Part shown: positions 1-6,666 of the stretch, piece after piece
Position numbering within the stretch: position 1 is the stretch's first letter
Layout of the letters: every line of letters starts with the position of its first letter
Assembly: GCA_945788485.1 (NCBI GenBank)
Contig: CALZMB010000050.1
Location: forward strand, 1-11,049
Direction: 5' to 3'
Length of the DNA stretch: 11,049 bases
Source of the DNA: an uncultured bacterium
Lineage (GTDB): Bacteria > Bacteroidota > Bacteroidia > Bacteroidales > Bacteroidaceae
Notes under the pieces: model-generated
The model's input: only the letters and a program-made list of their open reading frames with translations
Database searches by the model: none
What the model was told of the DNA's origin: nothing
Program-made: the position numbers and the translations under genes

Positions 1-114
1 TCTTCAGAATGCCTGTATGTCGTCCGACTCTGTTGTGATTGTTTTTATGTGTTTGTTCTTGATACTGTTTATGTATTGTTGCTTGATTTGCTGTGCTTGT
101 GAAATTATACAATA

Positions 115-145
115 AAGGCTCGTCTCTTTTCGTGGGACGAGCCTT
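115..145 (-). terminator. Hairpin terminator after the ECF sigma/membrane-protein unit
   Basis: Positions 115-124 and 136-145 form a perfect 10-bp inverted repeat (AAGGCTCGTC / GACGAGCCTT) with an 11-base loop. Read on the minus strand it lies 41 bases past the stop codon of the membrane-protein gene and is followed by the T-rich stretch TATTGTATAATT. The tract is not a pure T run, so efficiency is uncertain, but the stem is strong and the position is right for intrinsic termination. Confidence 0.75.
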
Positions 146-185
146 CTGGCGGCAAATGTTGTTGTCTTTATTTCAATTCATATTC

Positions 186-824
186 TTAATTATCTTCTTG
201 TCTGTCGTCTTCTTCGATTACGAAATCGTTCATCTGGCTGATTACCTCATCATTCGTCTTCTGCATCTTCTTGTAGATTTTGTATGCAAAGAAGATACCG
301 ATCACTGCGCCTATTGAGCCTCCTACAAGTCCGCCTTGTGTGAATCCGCGCTGGAAATCTCCTATTGGCATATCAAGTGAGTGTACTGCCTCGTAACCGC
401 TCCACAGCAGCCAGATGATGAGCAACGGTATCTGTATGAGCATTTGCAGCGAGCGTTGCTTCTTCATATTTGTAAGTTTCTTTGTGGTCTCTATCATGTT
501 GCATTTCTGGAAATCGCTGTCTCTCATACCTCGCAAATTGACGAAATAGTCTATATATACGTCGATACAGCACATGATGATCATGAATGCGTAGTTGTAC
601 CATGACAGTCCGGCTATCATTTTTATGCCTAACCACATGATGGCGATTATCGGCAGGAGGCCGACTTCGAAGATGATGTATTTCTTTATCCATGACATCT
701 TCTTTTTCATAGAGCTGATGATGAGTTTTTCGTTCACAATCTCTTGTGTCGCGAGTTTCTCTTTCAGCAGTTCCATCTGTTGCCTGATGAGTTCAAGTTC
801 GTTTGATGTATTCTGTGTTTCCAT
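186..824 (-). CDS. Four-helix membrane protein paired with the ECF sigma factor
   Basis: A 212-residue protein I do not recognise as a named family. Residues about 8-40 are charged and heptad-like (probable coiled coil). Four hydrophobic segments follow at about 50-70, 76-96, 126-146 and 164-184; the last is glycine-rich (GGLVGGSIGAVIG). The C-terminus (about 190-212) is strongly acidic, ending EEDDRQEDN. It starts 13 bases after the ECF sigma stop codon on the same strand, so the two are almost certainly co-transcribed. Genes directly downstream of ECF sigma factors often encode anti-sigma factors, which makes membrane-linked control of the sigma factor a reasonable inference. No zinc-binding anti-sigma motif (HxxxCxxC) and no FecR-type domain is visible, so this role is unproven. 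The ATG at 822-824 has only an A-rich leader and no clear Shine-Dalgarno, as is usual in Bacteroidota. Confidence 0.85.
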   Translation of the reverse strand: METQNTSNELELIRQQMELLKEKLATQEIVNEKLIISSMKKKMSWIKKYIIFEVGLLPIIAIMWLGIKMIAGLSWYNYAFMIIMCCIDVYIDYFVNLRGMRDSDFQKCNMIETTKKLTNMKKQRSLQMLIQIPLLIIWLLWSGYEAVHSLDMPIGDFQRGFTQGGLVGGSIGAVIGIFFAYKIYKKMQKTNDEVISQMNDFVIEEDDRQEDN

Positions 825-837
825 ATTGCTTGTGGTT

Positions 838-1317
838 TTATTTGTCTGACATGTTTTTTAATTGCTGGCGTATGCGAAATAGACGTACGGAGACGTTCTT
901 CGGCGTGATGCCGACTATTGCGCCTATCTCGTCGTAGCTGATGTTCTCAAGCCACAGCAGCACGATGGCTCGGTCGAGTGGCTGAAGCTGGTTGATGCGG
1001 CGGTGGAGCATACTTACCTGTTCTGTCTTCGCGTCTTTGTCGGCGAAGAGGTTGATGTCCATTGACAGCTGGTTTTTTGAGCGGCGCTTGTTCTTACGGT
1101 CGATGCTTATGCAGGTGTTAAGGGCTACGCGGTATATCCAAGTCTTGATGTCGCTCCTGCTCTCAAAGGTGCTGTAGCCTTTCCACAGTTTTATGAGCAC
1201 TTCCTGGAACAGGTCGGCTACTTCATCCTGATTGTTGGAGAACATGTAGCACACCGTGTAGATTGTGCTTTTGTTCTCTCTCACAAGCTGCGAGAATTGT
1301 TGTTCGTCTGTGTTCAT
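838..1317 (-). CDS. ECF-type RNA polymerase sigma factor
   Basis: A 159-residue extracytoplasmic-function sigma factor that directs RNA polymerase to a small regulon. Region 2 spans about residues 10-78, including the core-binding stretch with DLFQEVLIKLW (35-45) and the -10 recognition part with WIYRVALNTC (60-69). A short linker leads to region 4 (about 103-155), whose helix-turn-helix contains YDEIGAIVGITPKNVSVRL. There is no region 1.1 or region 3, and the length is normal for the class. The frame can be extended to a TTG at 1366-1368, but I chose the ATG at 1315-1317 because it places the usual N-terminus just before region 2 and follows an A-rich leader. It is first in a two-gene unit with the four-helix membrane protein, which may report an envelope signal to it. 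I found no convincing promoter match upstream. Confidence 0.93.
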   Translation of the reverse strand: MNTDEQQFSQLVRENKSTIYTVCYMFSNNQDEVADLFQEVLIKLWKGYSTFESRSDIKTWIYRVALNTCISIDRKNKRRSKNQLSMDINLFADKDAKTEQVSMLHRRINQLQPLDRAIVLLWLENISYDEIGAIVGITPKNVSVRLFRIRQQLKNMSDK

Positions 1318-1425
1318 TGTTTGGGTTCTGTTTGTTCGTTTTATTGTTTGACGATATATGCCGTTCAAAAACTACATGTATGTTGATTATTTTTCTTTTT
1401 TTTCATGCTTAGGTGTAAAAAGAAA

Positions 1426-1469
1426 ACACGCTGTATGTCTTCTTGTTTCCTTGAAAACATGCAGCGTGT
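1426..1469 (-). terminator. Intrinsic terminator after the ClC gene
   Basis: Positions 1426-1437 (ACACGCTGTATG) and 1458-1469 (CATGCAGCGTGT) make a 12-bp stem with one G-T wobble and a 20-base loop. On the minus strand it lies 22 bases past the ClC stop codon and is followed by TTTTCTTTTT. This is the best intrinsic terminator in the window. It separates the ROK/TsaC/ClC unit from the ECF sigma unit, so the latter needs its own promoter within 1318-1425. Confidence 0.88.
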
Positions 1470-1491
1470 GTGGGATGTGCCGAAGGCTGCC

Positions 1492-3297
1492 TCAGTCGTT
1501 GCTAAGGTCCGCTACCATTTTTCTGTACAGTGAATATACGTGTGAGCGGCTTACATATCCGATGAGTATGTTCTGGTTGTCAACAACGGGCAGTTGTTGG
1601 GCATTTGTCTTGTCGAACGCTTTCATCACTTCTTCCATCGGGTCGTCAACCCTAAGCAGTGCGGGCGGCTCTGACATGAGTTGCCGGACATTGAAACGAT
1701 GGTACAACTCAGTGCGGAAGAGAATGTGGCGGAGTTTCATCATGTCTATCTCACCGAGAAGGTGGTTGCCGTTATCGGTTACGGGCAGCACATCGACACG
1801 TGACCTGCTGATTTTGTGTACGAGTTCTGACAGCATGGTATCGGGGCTTGTTGCCGAGCAGTCGCGCTCAATGACGGTGTCGAGAGACATAAGTGTCAGC
1901 ACGGCGTGGTCTGTATGGTGGGTGATGAGTTTTCCCTCGCGTGCCAGACGCATGCTATAAATGCTATATGGCTCGAAGATGTAAATGGTGAGGTACGACA
2001 CTGTGCTGACGATGAGGAGGGGGATGAAGAGGTTATAGCCTCCTGTCAGTTCGGCTATGAGGAACACGCCGGTGAGCGGGGCGTGCATCACGCCGGACAT
2101 GACGCCTGCCATGCCGAGCAGCGCGAAGTTGTTCTCGGGAATGTAGATGCTGAAATTGTAAGTGTTCCATGTTCTCGCGAAGAGAAAACCGGCGAATGCT
2201 CCGACGAAGAGTGAGGGCGCAAAGGTTCCGCCGCATCCGCCGCCGCCGTTTGTCGATGCCGTTGCCATGGATTTGGTGATGAGGACGAGGGCGACGTATA
2301 TGAGCAGCAATTCGCCGTGTCCGCTGAACAGGGAGTGCTGCATGATGACATTCCAGTCTGCGGGAGACTTGCCGTTCAGGAGGACGTTGATGGCGGCGTA
2401 GCCTTCACCATAGAGTGAGGGAAAGATGAAGATAAGGGTGCTCAGCGCAATGCCTCCAAGCAGCCATTTTATGTAGGGACGGTCGGCGAGCTTTGAGAAG
2501 AAGTTCTCGAAGAATGTCATCGAGCGTATGAAATACAGTGAGACTATGCCGCAGGCGATGCCGAGAAGGATGTTTGCTGGTGTCCTGACTACGGTCCATT
2601 CGCTTTCGAGGGTGAAAGAGAAGAGAGAGTTGTCGCCTGCAAGGGCGTAGGTGAAGCATGTCGCTGTCACGCAGGCTATCAGGATGGGGAGAAGCGAACC
2701 CATGGTGAGGTCGATCATCAGCACCTCGATGGTGAACACGAGTCCGGCGATGGGGGCTTTGAAGATGCCGGCGATGGCTGCTGACGCGCCACAGCCGACA
2801 AGCATATAGATTGTCTTGCTGTCGAGATGGAAGCGCCGCGCAAGGTTGCTGCCGATGGCTGAACCTGTCAGGACAATCGGGGCCTCCGCTCCCACTGAAC
2901 CGCCGAAGCCGATCGTTATGGCGGATGCCACGACAGAGCTCCACATGTTGTGCTTCGGCAGACGGCCTTGTTTTGTCGATATGGCGTAGAGGATGCGGGT
3001 GATGCCGTGCGAGATGTTGTCGCGAACAACGTATCTCACGAAGAGCATTGTAAGGAAAATGCCTGCTACGGGATATATGAGATAGAACCAGTTGATCTGG
3101 TTGCTTGCCAGTGTGGCTGAGAGGTAGTGCTGGATGAGATGTATGGCGGTGTGCAGGATGTATGCAGCGACGGCAGCCAACACTCCTACAAAGAAGGCGA
3201 GGGTGAGTGTCAGTTGCCGCCGGGAGAGATGGTTCACTGTCCATAGCACAAAGCGTTCGGCCAGTGGGGTATGTGTATGGTCTTGTGAATTGTTCAC
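1492..3297 (-). CDS. ClC-family chloride channel/transporter with CBS pair
   Basis: A 601-residue inner-membrane ClC protein moving chloride or another anion. The membrane core is about residues 25-455. Filter motifs are visible: ISHGI (95-99, at the GSGIP position), GSVGAEAP (133-140, at GREGP, with E138 as the external gating glutamate), GGTFAP (356-361, at GIFAP) and a tyrosine at about 447 matching the central Tyr445 of E. coli ClcA. The internal proton glutamate (E203 in E. coli) aligns with V192 in AGLVFTIEVL; valine is typical of channel-type ClCs. Two CBS domains follow, about 468-525 and 537-595, which in this family usually bind nucleotides and adjust gating. The start is GTG at 3295-3297: there is no ATG between it and the upstream tsaC stop, and the next internal Met is far inside the membrane core. 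It begins 14 bases after tsaC on the same strand, implying co-transcription. Transport against channel activity cannot be decided from sequence. Confidence 0.93.
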   Translation of the reverse strand: MNNSQDHTHTPLAERFVLWTVNHLSRRQLTLTLAFFVGVLAAVAAYILHTAIHLIQHYLSATLASNQINWFYLIYPVAGIFLTMLFVRYVVRDNISHGITRILYAISTKQGRLPKHNMWSSVVASAITIGFGGSVGAEAPIVLTGSAIGSNLARRFHLDSKTIYMLVGCGASAAIAGIFKAPIAGLVFTIEVLMIDLTMGSLLPILIACVTATCFTYALAGDNSLFSFTLESEWTVVRTPANILLGIACGIVSLYFIRSMTFFENFFSKLADRPYIKWLLGGIALSTLIFIFPSLYGEGYAAINVLLNGKSPADWNVIMQHSLFSGHGELLLIYVALVLITKSMATASTNGGGGCGGTFAPSLFVGAFAGFLFARTWNTYNFSIYIPENNFALLGMAGVMSGVMHAPLTGVFLIAELTGGYNLFIPLLIVSTVSYLTIYIFEPYSIYSMRLAREGKLITHHTDHAVLTLMSLDTVIERDCSATSPDTMLSELVHKISRSRVDVLPVTDNGNHLLGEIDMMKLRHILFRTELYHRFNVRQLMSEPPALLRVDDPMEEVMKAFDKTNAQQLPVVDNQNILIGYVSRSHVYSLYRKMVADLSND

Positions 3298-3311
3298 GAT
3301 GGGAGTGTTTT

Positions 3312-3881
3312 TTATTTCCGTATGATGCTCACGGTGCCGTCGGCTGCCAGTTTGATGATGCTCGACGGTGTGTGTGGGAGATGTTCTTGTCGCCTTGTCC
3401 AGCAGACATAGTCCACGGCGTTGAGGATTTCAGGGACGATGTCCCGATAGTTCTGTGCTGCGGGGTGCCCGCTGATGTTGGCGCTTGTGCTGACAAGGGC
3501 TTTCTGCAGACGGTAGCACAGTTGTTTTGAGAATTCTTCGTTTGTGACGCGAAGTGCTATCGAACCGTCTTCGGCTATGAGGTTCGGCGCGAGGTTGACG
3601 GCTCCGTCAAGTATCACTGTCGTCGGTTTTGTTGATAGCTCAAAGATGTCCCAAGCCACGTCTGGCACATTGCGCACATAGCGTTGAATGCGGTTGGCGT
3701 TATCGACAAGGCAGATCATGGCTTTTGAATCGCTTCTCTGCTTTATCTCGTAGATGCGTCTTACGGCATCTGCGTTGGTGGCGTCACACCCTATGCCCCA
3801 GACGGTGTCTGTAGGATAGAGGATGACGCCACCCTGCTTGAGGACTTCTATGGCACGCCTGATGTCTTCGTCTCGTGTCAT
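3312..3881 (-). CDS. tsaC: L-threonylcarbamoyladenylate synthase (TsaC/Sua5/YrdC)
   Basis: A cytoplasmic enzyme making threonylcarbamoyl-AMP from threonine, bicarbonate and ATP, the first step of the universal t6A37 modification in ANN-decoding tRNAs. The 189 residues form a single YrdC domain: YPTDTVWGIGC (22-32), the basic KQRSDSK patch (47-53), SIALRV (107-112), STSANISG (131-138, the conserved SxN element) and TPSSIIKL (171-178). It ends there and lacks the C-terminal Sua5 domain, so it is the short TsaC type. The ATG at 3879-3881 is preceded at 5 bases by AGGA, one of few Shine-Dalgarno-like sites in the window. It sits 53 bases after the ROK kinase and 14 before the ClC gene on the same strand. 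Nothing links it functionally to either neighbour; the grouping looks like shared transcription. Confidence 0.95.
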   Translation of the reverse strand: MTRDEDIRRAIEVLKQGGVILYPTDTVWGIGCDATNADAVRRIYEIKQRSDSKAMICLVDNANRIQRYVRNVPDVAWDIFELSTKPTTVILDGAVNLAPNLIAEDGSIALRVTNEEFSKQLCYRLQKALVSTSANISGHPAAQNYRDIVPEILNAVDYVCWTRRQEHLPHTPSSIIKLAADGTVSIIRK

Positions 3882-3934
3882 GTTTATCCTTTGGTTGTTG
3901 TTGATGTTTTTGTTGTCCGGTAATCTTTAGCGCG

Positions 3935-4912
3935 TTAAACGCTCCATCCGAGGGCGGCAGCTCCGAGAACGGCGGCTCCTGCTCCGTCGAGAGAGGAGAA
4001 CATGAAGCGGGCCTTGTTGCGGTAGATGCCGAGCACGTGTCTGTCGTATGCTTCTTTGATAGGGTTCATGATGAGTGCCCCTGACTTTGCCAGCCCTCCG
4101 AAGAAGATGAATGCTTCCGGTGAAGAGAATGCCGCGAAGTCGGCGCATGCTTCGCCGAGCATGTTTCCGGTGAACTTGAATATGTCGAGTGCTATCTCGT
4201 CGCCTTTTTCCGCTGCTTTATATACGTCGTAGCTTTCTATTGTGTCCGGGTCGAGTTCTCTGAGCAGTGATGGTCTGTTGTCTTTCTGTAGAAACTCTCT
4301 TGCTGTCCGTGCCACGCCTGTCGCCGAGCAGTATGCTTCGAGACAGCCTTTCCTGCCGCATCCGCAGAGGCGTCCTTCTTCTCCGCGCACCATTGTCACA
4401 TGTCCCAGTTCTCCTGCAAAGCCGTCGTGGCCGTAGAGCAGTTTCCCGTCAATGACGATTCCTGAGCCGACACCTGTGCCGAGCGTGATGACAATGAAGT
4501 TTTTCATTCCTTTTGCCACGCCATAGGTCATTTCTCCGATTGCCGCTGCATTTGCGTCGTTTGTCAATGCCACGTTGATGCCCAGCCTTTTGCTGAACAT
4601 GTCTGCGAGCGGCACAATCTTGCCTTTCGCCCATACGAGGTTTGGCGCAAGTTCTATGGTGCCGTTATGGTAGTTGCCGTTTGGTGCTCCGGCTCCCATG
4701 CCGTAAATCTTGTTTATGCCGCCGACACTTTCGATAAGTGGTGTGACGGCTTCTACGCATGCATCGACAAATCCTTCTACAGTAGGATAGGCCTGTGTTT
4801 TTATTGATGTTTGTGCGACGATGTTTGCTTGCTTGTCAACGATGCCGAAGACTGCATTTGTTCCTCCTAAATCAAGTCCGATGACGTATGGACGTTCAGA
4901 TGTTGTACTCAT
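3935..4912 (-). CDS. ROK-family sugar kinase, probable glucokinase
   Basis: A cytoplasmic ATP-dependent sugar kinase, most likely phosphorylating glucose to glucose 6-phosphate for glycolysis. The 325 residues carry the full ROK signature: phosphate-binding DLGGTN (14-19), GAGAPNG (73-79), LTNDANAAAIGE (116-127) with catalytic D119, the adenosine-site TLGTGVGSG (143-151), GFAGELGH (164-171) with substrate contacts E168 and H171, and a zinc site of H171 with C183, C185 and C190 in CGCGRKGCLE. There is no N-terminal helix-turn-helix, so it is an enzyme rather than a ROK repressor. Specificity within ROK kinases (glucose, mannose, N-acetyl sugars) is hard to assign from sequence; glucokinase is an inference from the overall resemblance to Bacteroidales glucokinases. 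It is first in the unit with tsaC and clc, and the ATG at 4910-4912 faces an unusually long upstream region. Confidence 0.93.
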   Translation of the reverse strand: MSTTSERPYVIGLDLGGTNAVFGIVDKQANIVAQTSIKTQAYPTVEGFVDACVEAVTPLIESVGGINKIYGMGAGAPNGNYHNGTIELAPNLVWAKGKIVPLADMFSKRLGINVALTNDANAAAIGEMTYGVAKGMKNFIVITLGTGVGSGIVIDGKLLYGHDGFAGELGHVTMVRGEEGRLCGCGRKGCLEAYCSATGVARTAREFLQKDNRPSLLRELDPDTIESYDVYKAAEKGDEIALDIFKFTGNMLGEACADFAAFSSPEAFIFFGGLAKSGALIMNPIKEAYDRHVLGIYRNKARFMFSSLDGAGAAVLGAAALGWSV

Positions 4913-5101
4913 AATGATATATTTTTTTGATATTTTTATTTTCTGTATCTGGGACGAGCGATTGAGGTGCTTCTCGTCTTGCAGGCATCTGACGTGGGCG
5001 GCAGGTGATGATGTGCTTTACGCTTTGCGCTTTTTCATGGTAGGGCAAAGTGGTATGTGGGGATTGGTTCTATTTATTTTATAATATGTATGTGCGGGTA
5101 T

Positions 5102-5128
5102 CATGCCAGAACGTGATGATTCTGCATG
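5102..5128 (-). repeat. Imperfect hairpin in the ROK leader
   Basis: CATGCCAGAA (5102-5111) and TTCTGCATG (5120-5128) pair as a 9-bp stem with one bulged base and an 8-base loop. No T tract follows on either strand, so it is not a terminator. It lies in the presumed transcribed leader of the ROK unit and may be an RNA structure. Confidence 0.45.
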
Positions 5129-5169
5129 CGGTGTTGTATGGGGCAACTCTTTAGCTTTTCCCCGTCATG

Positions 5170-5184
5170 TTTTCATTATGAAAA
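5170..5184. promoter_or_regulatory. 15-bp palindrome, possible operator
   Basis: TTTTCATTATGAAAA is a perfect inverted repeat with 7-base arms around a single central T. It lies between the two divergent units, which would suit a dimeric regulator, but no regulator is encoded nearby and the site is A+T rich, so chance is possible. Confidence 0.3.
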
Positions 5185-5189
5185 GGAAT

Positions 5190-5219
5190 GGATTCTGACC
5201 ACTCTTTTGCATGGTATCC
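5190..5219 (-). repeat. Bulged hairpin in the ROK leader
   Basis: GGAT (5190-5193) and ACCA (5198-5201) pair with ATCC (5216-5219) and TGGT (5212-5215), giving an 8-bp stem with a 4-base one-sided bulge and a 10-base loop. It is the fourth inverted repeat in a row across 5102-5219 and is not followed by a T tract. Confidence 0.35.
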
Positions 5220-5304
5220 GCACTTCACCTTAAGCCTGTTCTGATGTTTTACAAATGCGAGTAGGAAATGTAACTTTTTTATAAAGATTTGACCTTTTCA
5301 CTGG

Positions 5305-5335
5305 CAAAGTTAATAAATAATTCTAATTAAATAAA
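5305..5335 (-). promoter_or_regulatory. Bacteroides-type promoter for the ROK/tsaC/clc unit
   Basis: On the minus strand TAACTTTG (5312 down to 5305) matches the Bacteroides -7 consensus TAnnTTTG exactly. Nineteen bases upstream of it is TTTA (5335 down to 5332), one mismatch from the -33 consensus TTTG. Transcription would begin near 5298, pointing toward the ROK gene. No equally good match was found closer to that gene, which implies a long 5' leader. Confidence 0.6.
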
Positions 5336-5340
5336 GATTT

Positions 5341-5375
5341 TTTGCAGGAAATTTGCAGTTCTCAAATATTTTTTG
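5341..5375 (+). promoter_or_regulatory. Possible promoter for the exporter unit
   Basis: TTTG (5341-5344) and, 22 bases on, TATTTTTTG (5367-5375) resemble the Bacteroides -33 and -7 elements, but the -7 element has three rather than two bases between TA and TTTG. It would start transcription about 20-25 bases before the exporter ATG. The match is weak; the location just upstream of the first plus-strand gene is its main support. Confidence 0.3.
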
Positions 5376-5405
5376 CAATTTTGTATCGTTTATTAGACAA
5401 ATACT

Positions 5406-6077
5406 ATGCCATTTGTAATACATATAGATTTAATGGAGCTGGCATTGAAGGGTATCCTCATAGGTATCATTGCGTCGGCTCCGATGGGTCCTGTCGGCGT
5501 ACTCACTGTACAGCGTACGCTGAACAAAGGACGCTGGTATGGAATGATTACTGGCTGCGGAGCGGCTGTCAGTGATATAATATATGCCCTGATTACTGGT
5601 CTGGGCATGAGTTTTGTCATGGACCTCATCACAAGTCCGCAGAACAAGTTCATCCTTCAGTTGTCGGGCAGCTTGTTGCTGCTCGTCTTCGGCGTATATT
5701 GTTTCCGTTCAGACCCGACGAAGATGATTCATCGCAGCGGCAACCGTAAGGGCTCGCTGATACACAATGGGCTGACCGGTTTTCTGGTTACATTCTCCAA
5801 CCCGCTCATCATATTTCTTTTCATGGCGTGTTTCGCGCAGTTCGCTTTTGTCATTCCTGACCATCCGGTAGAGATGTCGTTCGGTTATTTTTGCATTGTC
5901 GTCGGGGCTTTGCTATGGTGGTATGGCCTGACGTGGCTGATTGATATGGTGAGGGAGAAATTCTCCGACAACGGCATCATCCTCATCAACAGAGTCATCG
6001 GCTCTATCGTGATCATCTTCTCTCTTGTGATGTTTGTCGGGACAGTGTTCAATCTTTATACTTTCAGTTATTGGTAA
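5406..6077 (+). CDS. LysE/RhtB-family amino-acid exporter
   Basis: A 223-residue inner-membrane protein of the LysE/RhtB superfamily, whose characterised members export amino acids or related small metabolites. Six hydrophobic segments lie at about 12-34, 47-69, 83-100, 121-147, 158-180 and 192-217. The family's N-terminal signature is clear: APMGPVGVLTVQRTLNKGR (25-43), followed by GMITGCGAAVSDIIYA (46-61). The NP of FSNPLIIFLF (130-139) is typical of the fourth segment. Length is close to the usual 205-220. The substrate cannot be predicted. The ATG at 5406-5408 is used; a later Met (residue 10) would also leave the first helix intact. It is the first gene of the rightward unit, and its stop codon is directly followed by the ATG of the DUF4924-type gene, pointing to translational coupling. 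Confidence 0.88.
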   Translation: MPFVIHIDLMELALKGILIGIIASAPMGPVGVLTVQRTLNKGRWYGMITGCGAAVSDIIYALITGLGMSFVMDLITSPQNKFILQLSGSLLLLVFGVYCFRSDPTKMIHRSGNRKGSLIHNGLTGFLVTFSNPLIIFLFMACFAQFAFVIPDHPVEMSFGYFCIVVGALLWWYGLTWLIDMVREKFSDNGIILINRVIGSIVIIFSLVMFVGTVFNLYTFSYW

Positions 6078-6629
6078 ATGTATATCTCACAGAAGTTAAG
6101 ACAGGAAAACATAGCCGAATACCTGCTGTATATGTGGCAGGTTGAAGACCTTATCCGTGCTTACGATTGTTATCTTCCGTCCATCCGGCGCAATTATATC
6201 AGTCAGTTCGAGTGTACGGAGGAGGAGCGTGATGATCTGACCGACTGGTATGCCAACCTCATCAGGATGATGACAGAGGAAGGCTGCCGTGAGGCGGGGC
6301 ACATACAGATCAACAAGGTTGTCATGCAGCAGCTCATCGAATTGCATCGCCAGCTGCTCTCGTCGCCAAAGTTCCCGTTCTACAGTGCTGAATATTTCAA
6401 AGTCCTGCCATTCATCGTTGAGTTGCGCAACAGGGGTGACAAAGAGCTTGACGAGATAGAGACATGTTTTGATGCTCTATATGGTGTGATGTTGTTGCGT
6501 CTTCGCAAGCAGGAGATTTCCGCCGACACGCTTCATGCGGTGAAGGAGATCACCACATTCCTCGGGATGTTGTCCGACTATTACAAGAAAGACAAGACCG
6601 AGGGAATAGATTTCGAATCCGAGACATAA
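6078..6629 (+). CDS. DUF4924-type protein of unknown function
   Basis: A 183-residue soluble, mostly helical protein that I recognise as resembling the Bacteroidales DUF4924 group; the N-terminal stretch ISQKLRQENIAEYLLYMWQ (3-21) is the most family-like part. There are no membrane segments, signal peptide or obvious catalytic motif. The remainder is rich in Glu, Leu and aromatic residues, and the C-terminus is charged. Its ATG (6078-6080) abuts the exporter's TAA with no gap, so the two are surely co-expressed; whether it acts on the exporter is unknown. A 37-base gap leads to rmlD on the same strand. Confidence 0.85.
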   Translation: MYISQKLRQENIAEYLLYMWQVEDLIRAYDCYLPSIRRNYISQFECTEEERDDLTDWYANLIRMMTEEGCREAGHIQINKVVMQQLIELHRQLLSSPKFPFYSAEYFKVLPFIVELRNRGDKELDEIETCFDALYGVMLLRLRKQEISADTLHAVKEITTFLGMLSDYYKKDKTEGIDFESET

Positions 6630-6666
6630 GCATACATTATATATTTAATTTACAGAAAGAATCATT

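Larger units (their letters stand above)
4913..5405. other. Divergent intergenic control region (no gene)
   Basis: These 493 bases separate the leftward ROK unit from the rightward exporter unit. No frame gives a credible protein: the minus strand has only tiny frames such as a 15-codon ATG frame at 5165-5212. The part near the exporter (about 5260-5400) is very A+T rich and holds the promoter signals. The middle (5102-5219) contains several adjacent inverted repeats. A smaller inverted repeat (GACGAG 4953-4958 / CTCGTC 4973-4978) lies near the ROK start. If the minus-strand promoter at 5305-5335 is right, most of the region is transcribed as a leader of about 385 bases ahead of the ROK gene. 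I recognise no known riboswitch, tRNA or small RNA. Confidence 0.7.

Noticed and set aside
1..114. Short open stretches at the left edge on both strands
   Set aside because: No start codon in a usable context and low-complexity T/G-rich sequence; it looks like untranslated flank beyond the terminator at 115-145.
1318..1368. Longer N-terminus for the ECF sigma factor starting at TTG 1366-1368
   Set aside because: It adds 17 residues not typical of the family; the ATG at 1315-1317 gives a normal N-terminus.
2405..3244. Long open frame (279 codons) overlapping the ClC gene in another frame
   Set aside because: The translation is rich in Arg, His, Ser and Pro with no domain, as expected from a shifted reading of a real gene; the ClC frame has full family motifs.
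3930..3944. Small palindrome GCGTTTAACGC at the end of the ROK gene
   Set aside because: Arms of only five bases, overlapping the stop codon and without a T tract, so not a terminator.
5165..5212. 15-codon ATG frame in the ROK leader as a possible leader peptide
   Set aside because: No codon pattern suggests attenuation (no run of one amino acid) and no terminator follows; chance is likely.
5281..5340. Direct repeat ATAAAGATTT at 5281-5290 and 5331-5340
   Set aside because: Ten bases in very A+T-rich sequence, only two copies; not enough to call a regulator site.
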